This document shows positions 6,654-8,808 of a stretch of 8,808 nt of DNA, in pieces (position 1 is the first letter of the stretch; each line of letters begins with the position of its first letter). The position numbers and the translations under genes were made by a program. Source of the DNA: DASQDN01 sp035630195 (lineage in GTDB: Bacteria; Acidobacteriota; Terriglobia; Bryobacterales; Bryobacteraceae); the NCBI GenBank assembly GCA_035630195.1, contig DASQLD010000682.1, positions 1 to 8,808 on the forward strand, in the 5' to 3' direction. The notes under the pieces are model-generated. The model did no database searches and was not told the origin of the DNA. It worked only from the letters and a program-made list of their open reading frames with translations.

Positions 6654-6917
6654 ATGGAAATCACTTTAGATCTCCCCGAAGATCTGGCACAACGTTTTGC
6701 CGCTGATAAGGAAGGTCTCTCCCGTGCGGCGCTCGAAGCTCTTGCGCTCGAAGGACTGCGGTCCGCGAAGTTGTCCACCGCTCAAGCTCGCCGCCTCTTG
6801 GGGTTCCAATCCCGCTATGAAATGGATTTGTTTCTCAAGGCGCACAAAGTGTATATTCCAATCACAGTTCAGGACGTAGCGCGAGATTCCGAGACAGCCA
6901 TCATCTTCACCAAATGA
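6654..6917 (+). CDS. UPF0175-family antitoxin-like protein
   Basis: The 87-residue product looks complete. It starts with a strand typical of the family (MEITLDLPEDLAQRF), followed by helices (LSRAALEALALEGLRSAKLS) and a helix-turn-helix-like unit, about residues 41-67: LSTAQARRLLGFQSRYEMDL, then FLKAHKV. The tail is VYIPITVQDVARDSETAIIF. UPF0175 proteins are usually encoded just upstream of a PIN-domain DUF3368 protein and are thought to be the antitoxin and autorepressor of that pair. Its TGA stop overlaps the ATG of such a PIN gene (ATGA) exactly as expected, but that toxin gene is broken. No good ribosome binding site precedes the ATG. With its partner dead, it may be decaying too, although its frame is still open. 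Confidence 0.82.
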   Translation: MEITLDLPEDLAQRFAADKEGLSRAALEALALEGLRSAKLSTAQARRLLGFQSRYEMDLFLKAHKVYIPITVQDVARDSETAIIFTK

Positions 6918-7407
6918 AGGTTGTTGTCCCGATACTTCACCGCTGAATTATCTCGTTCTGATTGACTCTGTCGAGATCCTGCCACGACTTTACGGCAGTA
7001 TTCTAGTGCCGCCACAGTGATTGCAGAACTCGTGTTCCCGGAACGCCTGCCCAGTGAAGGACTGGATAAACAGCAACGCCGAATGGTTGCAGATCACGAG
7101 TGCGCCCGGATCCGAAGACTCGTCGCTCGACCAACTCGACTCCGGTGAACGGGCGGCCATTCTTCTTGCCTAGGCGCAGACCGAAGACGTGCTTCTAATC
7201 ATCGACGACGCCGCCGGTCGGCTTGCCGCAACCGAACGGGGAATAGCGACAGTAGGAACGCTCGGAGTCTTACGCGCAGCTTCCCATCTGAACATGATCG
7301 ATCTTCCAGCGGCGCTGAATCGGCTCTCGAACACCAATTTTCGCGTGCCTAGGCGACTCTTAGAGGATCTGGTCTCTGAAGATCGCGAATCACGTTCTCG
7401 CGAATAG
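6914..7407 (+). pseudogene. PIN-domain toxin (DUF3368/VapC-like), multiply broken
   Basis: Pieces of one PIN protein of about 164 residues lie in order across several frames. They are MKVVV (6914-6928), DTSPLNYLVLIDSVEILPRL (from 6931), VIAEL (from 7017), VKDWINSNAEWLQI (from 7054) and LDSGERAAILLA, then an in-frame TAG at 7171-7173. After it come DVLLIIDDAAGRLAATERGI, TVGTLGVLRAA, LNMIDLPAALNRL and the stop at 7405. The DTSPLNYL, VIAEL, SGERAAI and IDDAAGR motifs carry the acidic residues of the PIN nuclease site. At least three indels (about 6929, 7012-7017 and 7035-7053) and the TAG separate them. An intact copy would be a ribonuclease toxin neutralised by the upstream UPF0175 protein. The fragment after the TAG is open for about 72 codons from a GTG but has lost half of the active site. 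Confidence 0.85.
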
Positions 7408-7469
7408 ATCACGATCAACGTAACAGGCGTTTCCAAACTTGGTGTCACAACGGCCTTCGCATTTTGACC

Positions 7470-7775
7470 ATGGACCGCACTCGGAATACTCCGAAACTTC
7501 CTTTCTCCAACCTGGGTCTGATGAGTATGAGCAAACAGGAAAAACTCATTACAAATGACGAGAACACAACCGCCGTGGACAATAGTGGAGCCCAGACATC
7601 GAACAAAACCGGACTGAAATCCAGTTCCCGCAAGCCGTCCAATACCGGTCCCGATGCCCATCAGGAGCATGCGGCGCCTGTATCTGGCGCATTTGGCAAC
7701 GAGGAGAATCGTGAAGACCAGCGCGGCACGTTCGCCCCAGCTGATAAGGCAATCAAAAATAACCGTGATTCATAA
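7470..7775 (+). CDS. Small hydrophilic hypothetical ORF (doubtful)
   Basis: This open frame of 101 codons encodes a strongly polar, probably disordered product rich in Asn, Ser, Lys, Asp and Glu (SKQEKLITNDENTTAVDNSG; TGLKSSSRKPSNTGPDAHQE). It has no domain, signal or membrane segment that I recognise. No start has a good ribosome binding site: TTG at 7464, ATG at 7470, 7521 and 7527 are all possible. It lies between two remnants of PIN toxin genes, so it may be non-coding spacer or a relic. The N, S and K-rich style is unlike the other proteins here. Confidence 0.3.
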   Translation: MDRTRNTPKLPFSNLGLMSMSKQEKLITNDENTTAVDNSGAQTSNKTGLKSSSRKPSNTGPDAHQEHAAPVSGAFGNEENREDQRGTFAPADKAIKNNRDS

Positions 7776-7820
7776 ACGCCCTGCCACATTGTCTGAAGCC
7801 AATAAGGCTCTGGGACCAAC

Positions 7821-7887
7821 ATTGCCTCTTGCTAAGGCGCAGACGGGAGACGTACTCTTACTCCTCGACGACGTTGCCGCCGATTAG
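7821..7887 (+). pseudogene. Second PIN-toxin remnant (C-terminal active-site fragment)
   Basis: LPLAKAQTGDVLLLLDDVAA matches the segment around the TAG of the broken PIN gene (ILLA-stop-AQTEDVLLIIDDAAG). Aligned base by base, 7828-7881 and 7165-7218 agree at 41 of 54 positions (76%). Upstream similarity fades within a few codons, and a TAG follows at 7885, so only this conserved core can be recognised. It is a fragment of a separate, diverged copy rather than a recent duplication. The AAG here (Lys) sits where the first copy has its TAG, which suggests a single base change made that stop. Confidence 0.6.
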
Positions 7888-8137
7888 ACACAACCATCGC
7901 CGATCACACGCAAAAAACCCGAAAACGCCAATTCATCATCAGCGGACAACGGTAGCATTTCCCCCACTCAAGGGATGGAGGCGCCGGCGACATCCTTCCC
8001 TACACGCGATAAGCAGAAGCCTCTAAAACCCCGTCCACACAACTCGAGAATTTATATTCACCCAAATCGTCAATAACTTACAAAAACCAACCCCCAAAAC
8101 CCCAATAATCAACTGCTAAATTCAAATCGGGGAAGTT
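7888..8137. other. G-poor, A+C-rich leader before the terminase-like cassette
   Basis: No gene is supported. On the plus strand guanine is scarce: in 8041-8100 I count 3 G, 18 C, 27 A and 12 T. One frame stays open from 7888 to 8076 (about 62 codons, Pro/Ser/Asn/Lys-rich) but has no good start; its only ATG (7975) would give 33 residues. The minus strand of 8087-8103 reads GGGGTTTTGGGGGTTGG, which could form a two-layer or intermolecular G-quadruplex. An AT-rich patch (TATATT, 8053-8058) could be a -10 box for the downstream genes but no -35 partner is evident. The bias continues into those genes. Confidence 0.5.
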
Positions 8138-8317
8138 ATGATCTGCGAGATCGACATACCGTGGACGCCACGGACTATCAAACGATCCGCAACGCCCAAA
8201 AACCAACCTCTCCCCTTCCACACACTTCTAGCCATCATCAACGACGCGCTAAAACCCTCCGAAGAAGCGCGAATAGCCCTCTCAACCGCCCTAATCAACT
8301 TCCAGGCCGCCACATGA
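8138..8317 (+). CDS. Small hypothetical protein upstream of terminase-like gene
   Basis: The 59-residue product begins MICEIDIPWTPRTIKRSATP and ends with an amphipathic helical stretch (LKPSEEARIALSTALINF). It has no recognised domain. GGGGA lies four bases before the ATG. Its TGA overlaps the ATG of the terminase-like gene (ATGA), so translation is coupled and the pair is an operon. The codons are C-rich and G-poor like the next gene. By position a small terminase subunit or packaging accessory is conceivable, but 59 residues is short for one and no DNA-binding motif is evident. Confidence 0.6.
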   Translation: MICEIDIPWTPRTIKRSATPKNQPLPFHTLLAIINDALKPSEEARIALSTALINFQAAT

Positions 8318-8808
8318 GCGCGCAGGACCTCGCCATCGGCCTGAACGCCGCCGAATTCGCCCGAAAATTCCTCGAATTCGAACCCGACCCCCATCAAACT
8401 TGCGTTCTCCTCAGCTCTGCCAACCGAGCCATTCTGAACTGCACGCGCCAGTGGGGCAAGTCGACCGTCTGCGCCATCAAAGCGCTCCACCGAGCCCTCC
8501 ACCAGCCCGCAGCAACCGTCGTCATCGCCTGCCCATCCCAGCGCCAAAGCTCCGAATTCTTACATAAAGTAGCGACATTCCTGCATATCCTGGAAATTCC
8601 AAGAAAAGGCGACGGCCGAAATCGCCACTCACTCAAACTCCCGAACGAATCGCGCATCATCGCGCTCCCGGGCCAGATCCAGCAGACCATCCGCGGCTTC
8701 TCGGCGCTATCGCTGCTCATCATCGACGAAGCCGCACAGGTCACCGACACGCTCTACCTCGCCCTTCGCCCCATGCTCGCCGTCAGCAATGGCGACCTCT
8801 GGCTCCTC
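8314..8808 (+). CDS. Terminase large-subunit-like ATPase, 3' end outside window
   Basis: The first 165 codons are present and open to the window edge. The product shows the terminase large-subunit ATPase layout: an adenine-contact Q region (EFEPDPHQTCVL, about 22-32), a Walker A-like loop CTRQWGKST (43-51), ATVVIACPSQRQSSEF (67-82), SRIIALPGQIQQTIRGFSAL (113-132), and a Walker B LLIIDEAAQV (134-143) with Asp138 and Glu139. In phages such proteins pump DNA into capsids and carry a C-terminal nuclease, which would lie beyond this window. Start and coupling come from the ATGA overlap with the small gene upstream. The coding strand has about twice as many C as G, unlike the rest of the window, which fits foreign origin. 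No other phage gene is in view, so a prophage edge, a phage relic or a domesticated terminase-like cassette are all possible. Confidence 0.75.
   Translation, partial: MSAQDLAIGLNAAEFARKFLEFEPDPHQTCVLLSSANRAILNCTRQWGKSTVCAIKALHRALHQPAATVVIACPSQRQSSEFLHKVATFLHILEIPRKGDGRNRHSLKLPNESRIIALPGQIQQTIRGFSALSLLIIDEAAQVTDTLYLALRPMLAVSNGDLWLL

Noticed and set aside
7170..7670. 166-codon minus-strand ORF with a hydrophobic beginning
   Set aside because: It runs antisense through the PIN remnant's conserved C-terminal half and has no family motif; the glycine-rich apolar start is likely chance.
7675..7731. Minus-strand stretch reading GERAALVFTILLVAK, similar at first sight to the PIN SGERAAI motif
   Set aside because: Only four or five residues match, on the opposite strand, and no neighbouring PIN motif follows.
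7888..8137. Possible CRISPR array or iteron origin in the A+C-rich leader
   Set aside because: No repeat of regular length and spacing is present; similarity between parts comes from low-complexity A and C runs.
8122..8547. 141-codon minus-strand ORF over the terminase start
   Set aside because: Its antisense strand encodes the Walker A region of the terminase-like protein; the G-rich codon content is just the complement of the C bias.

Overview
This is a moderately GC-rich bacterial window made of short, independent gene blocks on both strands, with several broken genes between them. The gene types fit a soil bacterium with a large genome, and the Acidobacteriota (Solibacter-like) are my best guess. 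The clues are a Tat-exported protein, a secreted amidase, a cytochrome P460, a remnant of an ADOP-type ABC permease, UPF0175/PIN toxin-antitoxin debris and a terminase-like ATPase. This is inference from gene content; no rRNA or other marker gene is present.

Left part (1-2380): the first 30 codons of a Tat-signal protein read leftward off the edge. Next comes a leftward MocR-type regulator (GntR winged helix plus PLP aminotransferase-like domain). It is divergent from a rightward periplasmic cytochrome P460-family protein. The roughly 95-bp gap between them holds a perfect 9-bp inverted repeat with arms 38 bp apart centre to centre, the kind of paired site a MocR dimer could use. The simplest reading is that the regulator controls itself and the P460 gene.

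Middle (2381-6346): a tandem 12-bp repeat and a hairpin follow the P460 gene. Then comes a frameshifted C-terminal scrap of an ADOP/MacB-type permease on the minus strand. Next is a tight two-gene unit, an alpha/beta hydrolase (GHSLG) overlapping by 8 bp a 286-residue protein I do not recognise. Three short inverted repeats precede it. A secreted amidase-signature enzyme reads leftward towards this pair.

Right part (6347-8808): this is a genomic debris zone. An apparently intact UPF0175 antitoxin gene overlaps (ATGA) a PIN-domain (DUF3368-type) toxin gene ruined by several frameshifts and an in-frame TAG. About 660 bp further on lies a short remnant of a second, related PIN gene, about 76% identical over 54 nt. 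Between and after these are a low-complexity hydrophilic ORF and a strikingly G-poor, A+C-rich stretch. The window ends in a two-gene unit, a 59-residue protein overlapping (ATGA) a terminase large-subunit-like ATPase that runs off the edge. It keeps the same C-over-G strand bias and looks like an imported phage-like or mobile cassette.

The best candidates for something undescribed are the hydrolase plus unknown-partner pair, the MocR/P460 pair with its operator, and the terminase-like cassette beside the toxin-antitoxin debris.
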